Shown in pieces: positions 55,848 through 64,000 of a stretch of 64,000 nucleotides of DNA (positions are counted from its first letter, which is position 1; each line of letters opens with the position of its first letter). Made by a program: the position numbers and the translations under genes. This stretch comes from Mycobacterium mantenii (GTDB lineage Bacteria; Actinomycetota; Actinomycetes; Mycobacteriales; Mycobacteriaceae). The notes beneath the pieces are model-generated. The model searched no databases, was not told where the DNA came from, and saw only the letters and a program-made list of their open reading frames with translations. Location: contig NZ_AP022590.1 in the NCBI RefSeq assembly GCF_010731775.1, positions 2,170,001 through 2,234,000 on the forward strand. The letters are read 5' to 3'.

Positions 55848-57150
55848 CCTGGGCGGACACCTCGCCGTCGGATGAACCGTCGGATTCGGCCGGGCTGAGC
55901 AGGACGGTGTTGATCCGCACCCGGCCCCGGTGGTCGGCGCCGCCCTCGGCCTGCAGCCGCACACCGTGGGAGACCACCTCGGCGCCCGGCAGCGGGACCC
56001 GGCCCAATTCCAGGGCGAGCAAACCGCCCACGGTATCGACATCGAGATCGTCGTCGAACTCCACGTCATACAGCTCGCCCAGGTCTTCGATCGGCAACCG
56101 CGCCGACACGCGGAAGTGTTTGTCGCCCAGATCTTCTACCGGCGCCGTTTCGGCCTGGTCGTACTCGTCGGCGATCTCGCCGACGATTTCCTCCAGCACG
56201 TCTTCGATGCTGACCAGACCTGCGATCGCACCGTACTCGTCGACGAGGAGAGCCATGTGATTGCGGTCTCGCTGCATTTCCCGCAGCAGCGAGTCCAACG
56301 GCTTGGAGTCCGGCACGAATACCGCCGGCCGCATCACCTTCGACACCAGCGGGGTCCTGCCGCCGTCGCCCAACAAAACAGTCTGCTGCACAAGATCTTT
56401 CAGGTACACGACGCCGAGGATGTCGTCGACGTTCTCGCCGATCACCGGGATTCGGGAATGCCCGCTGCGCACCGCCAGGTTGATCGCCTGGCTGGCGAAC
56501 TTGTCGCTTTCGATCCAGATCATCTCGGTGCGCGGCACCATCACCTCGCGGGCCGGGGTGTCACCGAGCTCGAAGACCGACTGGATCATCCGTCTCTCTT
56601 CGGCGGCGACCACACCGCGCTGCTGGGCCAGATCAACGACTTCGCGCAACTCGATCTCGGAGGCGAACGGCCCGTTCCGCAGGCCGCGGCCCGGAGTCAC
56701 CGCGTTACCCAGCACCACCAGCAACCGGCTGATCGGCATCAACAGCCACGAAATCGCTTGCAGGGGAAGAACTGTCGTCAACGCAATGGAGTAGGCGTTC
56801 TGACGGCCGAGGGTACGCGGCCCCACCCCCATGACGACGAAGCTGGTCACCACCATGATGGCCGCGGCGCCGAACAATCCCCAGCGCAGCCCGAAGTTGT
56901 CATAGAGGAACACCACCAGCAGCACGGTCGCCGTGATCTCGCAGGTGATCCGCAGCAGCACGACAAGGTTGATGTAGCGGGGCCGCTCCGACATCACCTT
57001 GGACAACGCCACCGCGCCGGGCCGCTCGTCGCGCACCAACTCCTGAACCCGGGCCAGCGACACCGTGCTGATGGCCGCATCGATCGCCGCGAACAATCCA
57101 CCCAGCGCGATCAGCGCCACCGCGCCGAGCAGCTCAGACCAGCCGGTCAT
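55840..57150 (-). CDS. HlyC/CorC-family (CNNM) transmembrane protein with CBS domains
   Basis: The 436-residue protein has an N-terminal DUF21 membrane domain of about four helices (about 1-190), a CBS pair (about 205-330, [17 protein letters not shown]) and a C-terminal transporter-associated domain. CNNM/CorC proteins are implicated in magnesium efflux or homeostasis. It matches Rv2366c. ATG at 57150 overlaps the stop of the preceding secreted-protein gene by four bases, and its end overlaps era. Confidence 0.92.
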   Translation of the reverse strand: MTGWSELLGAVALIALGGLFAAIDAAISTVSLARVQELVRDERPGAVALSKVMSERPRYINLVVLLRITCEITATVLLVVFLYDNFGLRWGLFGAAAIMVVTSFVVMGVGPRTLGRQNAYSIALTTVLPLQAISWLLMPISRLLVVLGNAVTPGRGLRNGPFASEIELREVVDLAQQRGVVAAEERRMIQSVFELGDTPAREVMVPRTEMIWIESDKFASQAINLAVRSGHSRIPVIGENVDDILGVVYLKDLVQQTVLLGDGGRTPLVSKVMRPAVFVPDSKPLDSLLREMQRDRNHMALLVDEYGAIAGLVSIEDVLEEIVGEIADEYDQAETAPVEDLGDKHFRVSARLPIEDLGELYDVEFDDDLDVDTVGGLLALELGRVPLPGAEVVSHGVRLQAEGGADHRGRVRINTVLLSPAESDGSSDGEVSAQDD

Positions 57151-58409
57151 GTGTCAGCGTTCTGCTCCTCGGTGCGGCTCCGTCGAGCCAGCAGCCACGC
57201 GATCAGGCCCACCACCACCGCGAATCCCCCGAAGCGCAGCGCCAGGGTCCACCCGGACTGGTGGGGTTCGCCGGGTTCCTGGTGGTGAACTGCCAGCAGC
57301 ACCAGGAAGCTGCCGTCGTCGGTGGGACCGACGCCCGGCGTCGGCTGGGTCTTGATCACCCTGAGCTGGGCGGGGGCGCTGGTGGAGTTGTCGACCTGCC
57401 CCCAAGCCAGAGTGGAGTCGTCGAACAGGAAGGTGTCCTGGCCGCCCGCGGGTTGACTGCCGTCGTGACCCACCACGGCCACGTGGCCCACTTCGACGGT
57501 CTCGCTCTTGGCGGGCACGGACACCGTGACGTTCTCGTACAGCTTCGGGGGCGCCGGCGGTCTGTAATCGGGCGGCGGCGGACCGTTGTAGCCGTTCAAC
57601 GGTATTGACCCTCCGCCGTAGAAGCTGCCAGCCGCCACGTAGCTGTCGCCGACCGCGGTGAACGGGACGACGCCGACGGTCGTGGCGTCGAGCACCATCC
57701 GGGCGCCGCGCGCCAGGTAGGCCTGCTGGTAGGCCCCGTTATAGAGGTAGCGGAACGTGATCGGCTGATTGAGCGGGTTGTAGATGGTCGGGCGGCGATA
57801 GGCATCGTCGTAGTCGATGTAGTCCCAGTGGCGCGGACGGACAAACTTCTGATCGTCGATCTTGAGGATGTCGACGTTCTCCCGGTGGGAACTCACGACG
57901 TTCTGCACCTGCTGGTTGAAATCCATTTGGGTCGGCGGCTTCGGCGGGTTGGCGGGGTCGACGCGCGTCACCGGTGCGGCTTTGGCCGCCGCGATCGCCA
58001 GCGACGGCGCATCCAGCCCTCTCGGCGGCGCCACGACCGGGGCGTTGCGCGGCGCGTCGGGGCCCGGCGGGTTGATCTCCAGCGCCGGAACGCTCTGACC
58101 CGAGTTCGGCGGCGGCAGGACCAATGGGTTCTGCGCCGGCGGTGGCATCGGGGGCGGCTCGTACACCGGGATGGGAACTTCCGGAGCCCGCGTAGGCGCG
58201 TTGCTCGGAGGCCCCTGGACCCCGCGGCGGTCCTCGTTGCAGACGTTCGCCGTGTGATAGGCGTTCACGTAGAACATGCAGTGCTGACAGGCGACGGGGT
58301 TGGATCCGGGGCCTGCGCACGGGGCGGCCTGCGCCTCGGTGGTCGTGACCAACACCGACAAAGGTGCGAATGCGATGGCGGCTGCCGCCAAGATGCTGAG
58401 TGGCCTCAA
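57147..58409 (-). CDS. Unidentified exported, membrane-anchored proline-rich protein
   Basis: The product has about 420 residues: a signal peptide ([18 protein letters not shown] to AQA), a short cysteine-rich stretch ([14 protein letters not shown] then a later Cys), a proline-rich linker (about 65-160), a beta-rich middle and one C-terminal membrane helix ([20 protein letters not shown]) with a short charged tail. I do not recognise a domain. The only start that fits is TTG at 58409, which overlaps the ybeY stop as TTGA; the next gene overlaps likewise. In M. tuberculosis the genes either side are adjacent, so this is an extra gene inserted without breaking the coupling. Confidence 0.75.
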   Translation of the reverse strand: MRPLSILAAAAIAFAPLSVLVTTTEAQAAPCAGPGSNPVACQHCMFYVNAYHTANVCNEDRRGVQGPPSNAPTRAPEVPIPVYEPPPMPPPAQNPLVLPPPNSGQSVPALEINPPGPDAPRNAPVVAPPRGLDAPSLAIAAAKAAPVTRVDPANPPKPPTQMDFNQQVQNVVSSHRENVDILKIDDQKFVRPRHWDYIDYDDAYRRPTIYNPLNQPITFRYLYNGAYQQAYLARGARMVLDATTVGVVPFTAVGDSYVAAGSFYGGGSIPLNGYNGPPPPDYRPPAPPKLYENVTVSVPAKSETVEVGHVAVVGHDGSQPAGGQDTFLFDDSTLAWGQVDNSTSAPAQLRVIKTQPTPGVGPTDDGSFLVLLAVHHQEPGEPHQSGWTLALRFGGFAVVVGLIAWLLARRSRTEEQNADT

Positions 58410-58939
58410 TTGTCGAAATACCTTGACTTGTCTAGCAATCGGCGGTCCCGCTCCTGTTGGCGGTCCTGGTGGTACGCCTCGACCTGCTCGGCGACCCACT
58501 CTTCGAGCAACCGGTCCTGAAGGGCGAACATCTCTTTTTCCTCTGCCGGCTCGCCGTGGTCGTAGCCGATCAGATGAAGCACCCCGTGGATGGTCAGTAG
58601 GGCCAGCTCGTGCCCCAGGTTGTGCCCTGCCGCGGCGGCCTGGCCGGCCGCGAATTCCGGGCAGAGCACAATGTCGCCCAGCATCGAGGGGCCCGGCTCG
58701 GGGGCGTCCGGACGCCCACCCGGCTCGAGTTCGTCCATCGGAAAGCTCATCACGTCGGTCGGACCGGGCAGGTCCATCCACCGCATGTGCAGGTCGGCCA
58801 TCGCGGCCGTGTCCAGCAGCACCATCGACAGCTCGGCCGCCGGATTGACGTCCATCTTGGCGATGACGAACCGCGCGACGCTGATCAGTTCGGCCTCGGA
58901 GACGTCGATACCCGATTCGTTGGATACCTCAATGCTCAT
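58406..58939 (-). CDS. ybeY: Endoribonuclease YbeY
   Basis: The 177-residue protein has the UPF0054 zinc motif [11 protein letters not shown] (three metal-binding His) and the conserved [18 protein letters not shown]. YbeY is a single-strand RNase involved in 16S rRNA 3'-end maturation and ribosome quality control. ATG at 58939 lies 18 bp after phoH. The stop forms a TTGA overlap with the next gene. Confidence 0.95.
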   Translation of the reverse strand: MSIEVSNESGIDVSEAELISVARFVIAKMDVNPAAELSMVLLDTAAMADLHMRWMDLPGPTDVMSFPMDELEPGGRPDAPEPGPSMLGDIVLCPEFAAGQAAAAGHNLGHELALLTIHGVLHLIGYDHGEPAEEKEMFALQDRLLEEWVAEQVEAYHQDRQQERDRRLLDKSRYFDN

Positions 58940-58957
58940 AACCCGCTCACCGCACCA

Positions 58958-60016
58958 TCATCGGCGACCGCGCGAGCCCGTGGCCCGCCGAGACGCCCGG
59001 TTCATCGTCAGACCGGGCTCTTCAAACTTCGCATAGGCGTCCACGATCTCCGAGACCAGCCGGTGGCGGACCACGTCCACACTGGTCAGCTCCGCGACGT
59101 GAATGTCATCGACGGTGTCCAGGATTTCCATCGCCGAGCGCAGGCCCGACCTGGCGCCGCCCGGAAGGTCGACCTGGGTGATGTCTCCGGTGACCACGAT
59201 CTTCGATCCGAAGCCGAGCCGGGTGAGGAACATCTTCATCTGCTCGGCGGTGGTGTTCTGCGCCTCGTCGAGGACGATGAACGCGGAATTGAGGGTGCGA
59301 CCGCGCATGTAGGCCAGCGGCGCCACCTCGATGACCCCGGCGGTCATCAGCTTCTGGATCAGCTCGGGATCCATCATGTCGTACAGCGCGTCATACAACG
59401 GACGCAGATACGGATCAATCTTCTCGCTCAGCGTTCCGGGCAAAAAGCCAAGGCGCTCACCGGCTTCCACGGCCGGGCGAGTCAAGATGATGCGGCTTAC
59501 CTCTTTGCTTTGCAGGGCGTTGACCGCCTTGGCCATCGCCAGATACGTCTTGCCGGTGCCGGCCGGGCCGACCCCGAAGACGACGGTGTTGGCATCGATG
59601 GCGTCGACGTAGCGCTTCTGATTGAGCGTCTTGGGCCGGATCGTCTTCCCCCGCCGCGACAAGATGTCCAGCGTGAGCACTTCGGCCGGCGACTCGTTGT
59701 CGGTGCCGGCCACCATGGCGACACTGTGGCGAACCACCTCCGGGGTCAACGGCTGACCCCCGGCAACGATGGCGACCAGCTCGGAGATCACCCGCTCGGC
59801 GAGCGCGACGTCGGCGGGCTCACCCGCAACGGTGACCGCGTTGCCACGCACATGCAGGTCCGCCTTCAGGCTGCGCTCCAAAGCCCGGAGATTCTGGTCC
59901 GCCGAACCCAACAGGCCCATGACGACATCGGGCGGAACGTCGATGCTGCTGCGAACCTGAGCAGAGGACGGGACAGCGGCGGCTGCGTCAGCAGCGCTGG
60001 TCTCGCGGGGCGTCAC
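58958..60016 (-). CDS. phoH: PhoH-family ATPase
   Basis: The 352-residue protein has an N-terminal KH-like part (about 20-110) and a PhoH ATPase domain with Walker A GPAGTGKTYLAMAKAV, Walker B FIVLDEAQN and the GDITQVDLP motif. PhoH proteins are thought to be RNA-linked ATPases, often encoded next to ybeY as here. The length equals Rv2368c. The start is GTG at 60016. Confidence 0.94.
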   Translation of the reverse strand: MTPRETSAADAAAAVPSSAQVRSSIDVPPDVVMGLLGSADQNLRALERSLKADLHVRGNAVTVAGEPADVALAERVISELVAIVAGGQPLTPEVVRHSVAMVAGTDNESPAEVLTLDILSRRGKTIRPKTLNQKRYVDAIDANTVVFGVGPAGTGKTYLAMAKAVNALQSKEVSRIILTRPAVEAGERLGFLPGTLSEKIDPYLRPLYDALYDMMDPELIQKLMTAGVIEVAPLAYMRGRTLNSAFIVLDEAQNTTAEQMKMFLTRLGFGSKIVVTGDITQVDLPGGARSGLRSAMEILDTVDDIHVAELTSVDVVRHRLVSEIVDAYAKFEEPGLTMNRASRRATGSRGRR

Positions 60017-60073
60017 GTGGCTCTCGATGCCTGCTTTCTCGGGCTTGTCGGTGGGTTGCGGGGCTGCCTCAGT

Positions 60074-60922
60074 CTACGCCGAGGGCCCGGTTTGGTCAGT
60101 GCTCAGCAACGTACTCGACGGCGGGCCGGTGTCGCGAACCTGCAGCACGTGGCCGTTTGCCGGGACCTCGCCGCGCTGTTCCCAGCGTGGGGTCAGCACA
60201 CCGAGGGCGCCCAGGGCCACCGCCGCAGCGGTCGACGTCCGCAGCACCTGGGGACCGAGCCGCACCGCCGCCGCGCCCGCGTCGGACAACGTGGCCATCT
60301 CGTCCTCCGTGATGCCGCCTTCGGGACCGACCACCAGCAGCACTGATGTCGCTTCCGCAAGCTCGACACCGACGAGTGGATCGGTGGCCGACTCGTGTAA
60401 GACCAGCGCAGTCGCGCCAGCCGCAACGTCATCGCGGATTCGCTGAGCCAACGCCGCGGTGGACAGCACGCCGTCGACCGGCGGAATGTGCGCCCGACGG
60501 GATTGCCGCGCCGCCGACCGGGCGACCGCCCGCCACCGGCGCAGGCCCTTGTCGACCCGGTTGCCCTGCCAGCTGGCCACGCACCGCGCGGCGTGCCATG
60601 CCAGGAAAGCGTCGGCGCCGGCCTCGGTGGCCAACTCGATGGCCAACTCCGAACGCTCGGACTTCGGCAGCGCCTGCACCACCGTCACGGGTGGGGAACC
60701 GGGCGCGACGCTCCAGCGCTCGAGCACCCGCGCGCGCAGCCCGTCGCGCCCGGCGTGCTCCACCTCGCAGTGGGCCAGGGCTCCGGCGCCGTCGCCGAGC
60801 ACGAGTTGCTCACCTGGGCGGATTCGGCGCACAGTAGCGGCGTGAAAACCCTCGTCACCGCCCAGCACGGCGAGCGAACCGGGCTCTGGCAGGTCGTCAA
60901 GATAGAACAGGGTCGCGACCAT
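60074..60922 (-). CDS. rsmE: 16S rRNA (uracil-1498-N3)-methyltransferase RsmE
   Basis: The 282-residue protein has an N-terminal PUA-like domain and a SPOUT methyltransferase domain whose knot contains [15 protein letters not shown] and [19 protein letters not shown]. RsmE methylates U1498 of 16S rRNA in the assembled small subunit. It matches Rv2372c. It follows dnaJ2 by 18 bp, so it is probably part of the hrcA-dnaJ2 transcript. Confidence 0.94.
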   Translation of the reverse strand: MVATLFYLDDLPEPGSLAVLGGDEGFHAATVRRIRPGEQLVLGDGAGALAHCEVEHAGRDGLRARVLERWSVAPGSPPVTVVQALPKSERSELAIELATEAGADAFLAWHAARCVASWQGNRVDKGLRRWRAVARSAARQSRRAHIPPVDGVLSTAALAQRIRDDVAAGATALVLHESATDPLVGVELAEATSVLLVVGPEGGITEDEMATLSDAGAAAVRLGPQVLRTSTAAAVALGALGVLTPRWEQRGEVPANGHVLQVRDTGPPSSTLLSTDQTGPSA

Positions 60923-60940
60923 CTGCGCGCCTTCCCCCGA

Positions 60941-62086
60941 CTAGCGCCCGGTGAAGGTTTCGCGGAGCCGGCTGAACAGTCCCCCGCCGGCGTGGGTCGA
61001 GTTGACCTCGGGCACGTCGCGGCTGCGGCGGGTCTTGAGCTCACGCAGCAGTTCGGTGTCGCGGTGGTCCAGCCGGGCGGGAACCACCACCTCGACGTGC
61101 ACATGCAGGTCGCCACGGGTGCCGGACCGCAGGTGCGGCATGCCGTGGCCACGCAGCGTGATGACCGAAGCCGGTTGGGTTCCGGGTGGGATGGTGATCT
61201 CGCTGATGCCGTCCAGGATCGCGTCGACGGTGATGGTGGCGCCCAGCGCCGCGTCGACCATCGGCACCGACACCGTGCAATGCAGGTCGTCGCCTTCGCG
61301 GACGAAGACGTCGTGGGGCTGTTCGTGCACCTCGACGTACAGGTCACCGGCTGGGCCTCCGCCGGGCCCGACCTCACCCTGGGCGGCGAGCCGCACCCGC
61401 ATGCCCTCGCCGACACCGGCGGGGATCTTGACGCTGATCTCACGGCGTGCCCGCACCCGGCCGTCGCCCATGCATTGGTGGCACGGGTCGGGGATGACGA
61501 CACCGACGCCGCGGCAGGTCGGGCACGGCCGTGACGTCATCACCTGACCCAGCAGCGAACGCTGCACGGTCTGGACCTCGCCGCGACCACCGCAGGTGTC
61601 GCACGGGACCGGTGCCGAGTCGCCGTTGGTGCCCTTGCCCTGGCATCGGTCACACAGCACCGCGGTGTCGACGGTGACCTGTTTGGTCACCCCGGTGGCG
61701 CACTCTTCGAGGTCGAGCCGCATCCGCAGCAGCGAGTCCGAGCCCGGCCGGACCCGGCCGATCGGGCCGCGGCCGGTCCCGCCGCCGCTGAAGCCGCCAC
61801 CGAAGAAGGCCTCGAACACGTCGCCCAGGCCGCCGAATCCGCCGAACCCGCCGCCCGCAGCGGCGGCGTTCTCCAGCGGATCCCCGCCCATGTCGACGAT
61901 CCGCCGCTTCTCGGGGTCGCTCAGCACCTCGTAGGCGGCGCTGATCTCCTGGAATTTCGCCTGCGCGGCCTCGTCAGGGTTGACGTCGGGATGCAGTTCG
62001 CGCGCCAGTTTGCGGTAGGCGCGCTTGATCTCCGCGTCGCCGGCGTTTCTGCTCACGCCGAGCAGCCCGTAGTAATCGCGTGCCAC
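60941..62086 (-). CDS. dnaJ2: Chaperone protein DnaJ2
   Basis: The 381-residue protein has the J domain with the HPD tripeptide (RELHPDVNP), a Gly/Phe-rich segment, four zinc repeats ([32 protein letters not shown]) and the C-terminal substrate-binding domain. It stimulates DnaK. The start is GTG at 62086. It lies 56 bp after hrcA, as in M. tuberculosis Rv2373c-Rv2374c. Confidence 0.96.
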   Translation of the reverse strand: MARDYYGLLGVSRNAGDAEIKRAYRKLARELHPDVNPDEAAQAKFQEISAAYEVLSDPEKRRIVDMGGDPLENAAAAGGGFGGFGGLGDVFEAFFGGGFSGGGTGRGPIGRVRPGSDSLLRMRLDLEECATGVTKQVTVDTAVLCDRCQGKGTNGDSAPVPCDTCGGRGEVQTVQRSLLGQVMTSRPCPTCRGVGVVIPDPCHQCMGDGRVRARREISVKIPAGVGEGMRVRLAAQGEVGPGGGPAGDLYVEVHEQPHDVFVREGDDLHCTVSVPMVDAALGATITVDAILDGISEITIPPGTQPASVITLRGHGMPHLRSGTRGDLHVHVEVVVPARLDHRDTELLRELKTRRSRDVPEVNSTHAGGGLFSRLRETFTGR

Positions 62087-62142
62087 GCTTGACTCTCCTA
62101 TATCTGGTTTTTCCCGCGCCTACCCACTCTGTTGGTGCGCGT

Positions 62143-63210
<1,068 letters not shown>

Positions 63211-63376
63211 TCATTTTACGGGCTCGGGCGGCGCCGGCCGTTACCAGCGGCCGCGACGCGGGCGGCGGCTGTCGGAGGACGTTCTTGGAGCACATCGGTA
63301 CTGACGGACCACGACCCGGCTAGCCTTTCAGAATGAACCGGTCGGGCCACAACAATCAGTCGGGAAAGGTCGGCCG

Positions 63377-63691
63377 ATGATCTTCAAGGGCGTGCGCGAC
63401 GGCAAGCCGTATCCCGAGCACAACCTGTCCTACAAGGATTGGTCGCAGATACCGCCACAGCAGATTCGGCTCGACGAATTGGTCACCACCACAACGGTGC
63501 TCGCGCTGGACCGGCTGCTCTCCGAGGACTCGACCTTCTACGGCGATCTCTTCCCCCACGCGGTGCGGTGGAGGGGCATCATCTACCTCGAAGACGGCCT
63601 GCATCGTGCGGTGCGGGCTGCGCTGCGGAACCGCACCGTGCTGCACGCCCGGGTGTACGACATGGATATGCCGCCGGCTCCGCACGGGTAA
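63377..63691 (+). CDS. Conserved hypothetical protein (Rv2375-like)
   Basis: The 104-residue protein is soluble, with no signal peptide or membrane helix, and has conserved stretches NLSYKDWSQIPPQQIRLDEL and YLEDGLHRAVRAALRNR seen in actinobacterial type II toxin-antitoxin-adjacent and other small proteins of unknown function. It matches Rv2375 in place and length. ATG at 63377 follows GAAAGGT. The function is unknown. Confidence 0.85.
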   Translation: MIFKGVRDGKPYPEHNLSYKDWSQIPPQQIRLDELVTTTTVLALDRLLSEDSTFYGDLFPHAVRWRGIIYLEDGLHRAVRAALRNRTVLHARVYDMDMPPAPHG

Positions 63692-63769
63692 GTGTCACGT
63701 TCGGGGCTCGCCGCGTGTCGACCTGGTAAGGACGTTGGTTTCCCACCACAACTTGCCAGGAGGATCGCC

Positions 63770-64000
63770 ATGCCACGGCTGCAAGGAGTCTCCGACCGCG
63801 ACGCCGGCCTCGGCGCGAAGATCGCCTTCTTTTTCACCAGGCGCAAGCTCGCGCAGATGACCGGGCTGGAAACTGCCGGGATGCTGGAACCGCTGCGGAT
63901 GTATGCGCACATCCCGCGACTGCTCAACGCCTACGGAAAGTTGGAGCAGGCCGAGTCGAAATTGGACGTGTTCAGTCCCCGTCAGCGGGCGCTGGCCGAG
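63770..64000 (+). CDS. Carboxymuconolactone decarboxylase/AhpD-like family protein, partial
   Basis: Only the first 77 residues are in the window. The visible part (MPRLQGVSDRDAGLGAKI, then LETAGMLEPLRMYAHIPRLL and LDVFSPRQRALAE) resembles the N-terminal half of carboxymuconolactone decarboxylase/AhpD-like proteins, whose catalytic cysteines would lie further on, outside the window. CCAGGAGGA precedes the ATG at 63770, a strong ribosome-binding site. Confidence 0.7.
   Translation, partial: MPRLQGVSDRDAGLGAKIAFFFTRRKLAQMTGLETAGMLEPLRMYAHIPRLLNAYGKLEQAESKLDVFSPRQRALAE

Overview
The window is about 64 kb of high-GC DNA (roughly two thirds G+C) from a slow-growing mycobacterium. The core gene order matches the M. 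tuberculosis segment Rv2326c to about Rv2376: the fused ECF-type transporter, MarR regulator, narK, lppP, cysK1-cysE, tRNA-Asn, dnaG, dgt, a TPM-domain protein, PPE, glyS, smtB-zur, uppS-recO, amiA2, era, ybeY, phoH, rsmE, dnaJ2 and hrcA. A family 2A encapsulin (the 35 kDa antigen or major membrane protein I known from M. leprae and M. avium) and an extra mce operon point to an M. avium-complex-like or related species, not the tuberculosis complex. I did not assign a species.

Layout. Positions 1-8,670 hold an ECF-type transporter, a MarR regulator, an FHA-linked ABC half-transporter whose nucleotide-binding motifs are degenerate, an acyl-CoA oxidase-like enzyme, a NarK nitrate transporter and LppP. 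Positions 8,966-15,775 hold a 1,418-residue single-chain assimilatory nitrate reductase (molybdopterin subunit fused to a CysJ-like flavoreductase), a decayed scrap of the same gene, and two rhodanese-type sulfur-transfer enzymes. Positions 15,798-26,736 (minus strand) form a complete mce operon (yrbEA, yrbEB, mceA-F, two Mce-associated proteins, a CAP-domain protein) in which yrbEB is frameshifted at a short tetranucleotide repeat.

Positions 27,294-39,509 are a sulfur-metabolism island. It contains a Stf0-type sulfotransferase and a YeiH-family transporter preceded by a split-off small membrane ORF. An encapsulin and its cysteine desulfurase cargo run divergently from a cysteine-biosynthesis operon. 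That operon has a leaderless polycysteine leader peptide, then a cysteine-free thioester-like-domain protein, then cysK1 and cysE. Three flavin-dependent monooxygenases follow. The logic I infer is that CysE and CysK make cysteine under control of the polycysteine leader, and the encapsulated desulfurase draws sulfur from cysteine into a protein shell. The rhodaneses, persulfide dioxygenase, sulfotransferase, transporter and monooxygenases would handle other sulfur species.

Positions 39,543-52,983 are housekeeping genes interspersed with MIRU-like repeats (a 55-bp-period tandem pair before dgt; a 53-bp unit joining smtB to zur), a PPE gene and a shortened SodC. Positions 53,045-64,000 hold amiA2, a minus-strand chain (hrcA, dnaJ2, rsmE, phoH, ybeY, an unidentified secreted protein, corC-like, era) with many 4-8 nt overlaps, and two plus-strand genes, the last cut by the window edge. 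I saw no CRISPR array, insertion sequence, prophage or rRNA.
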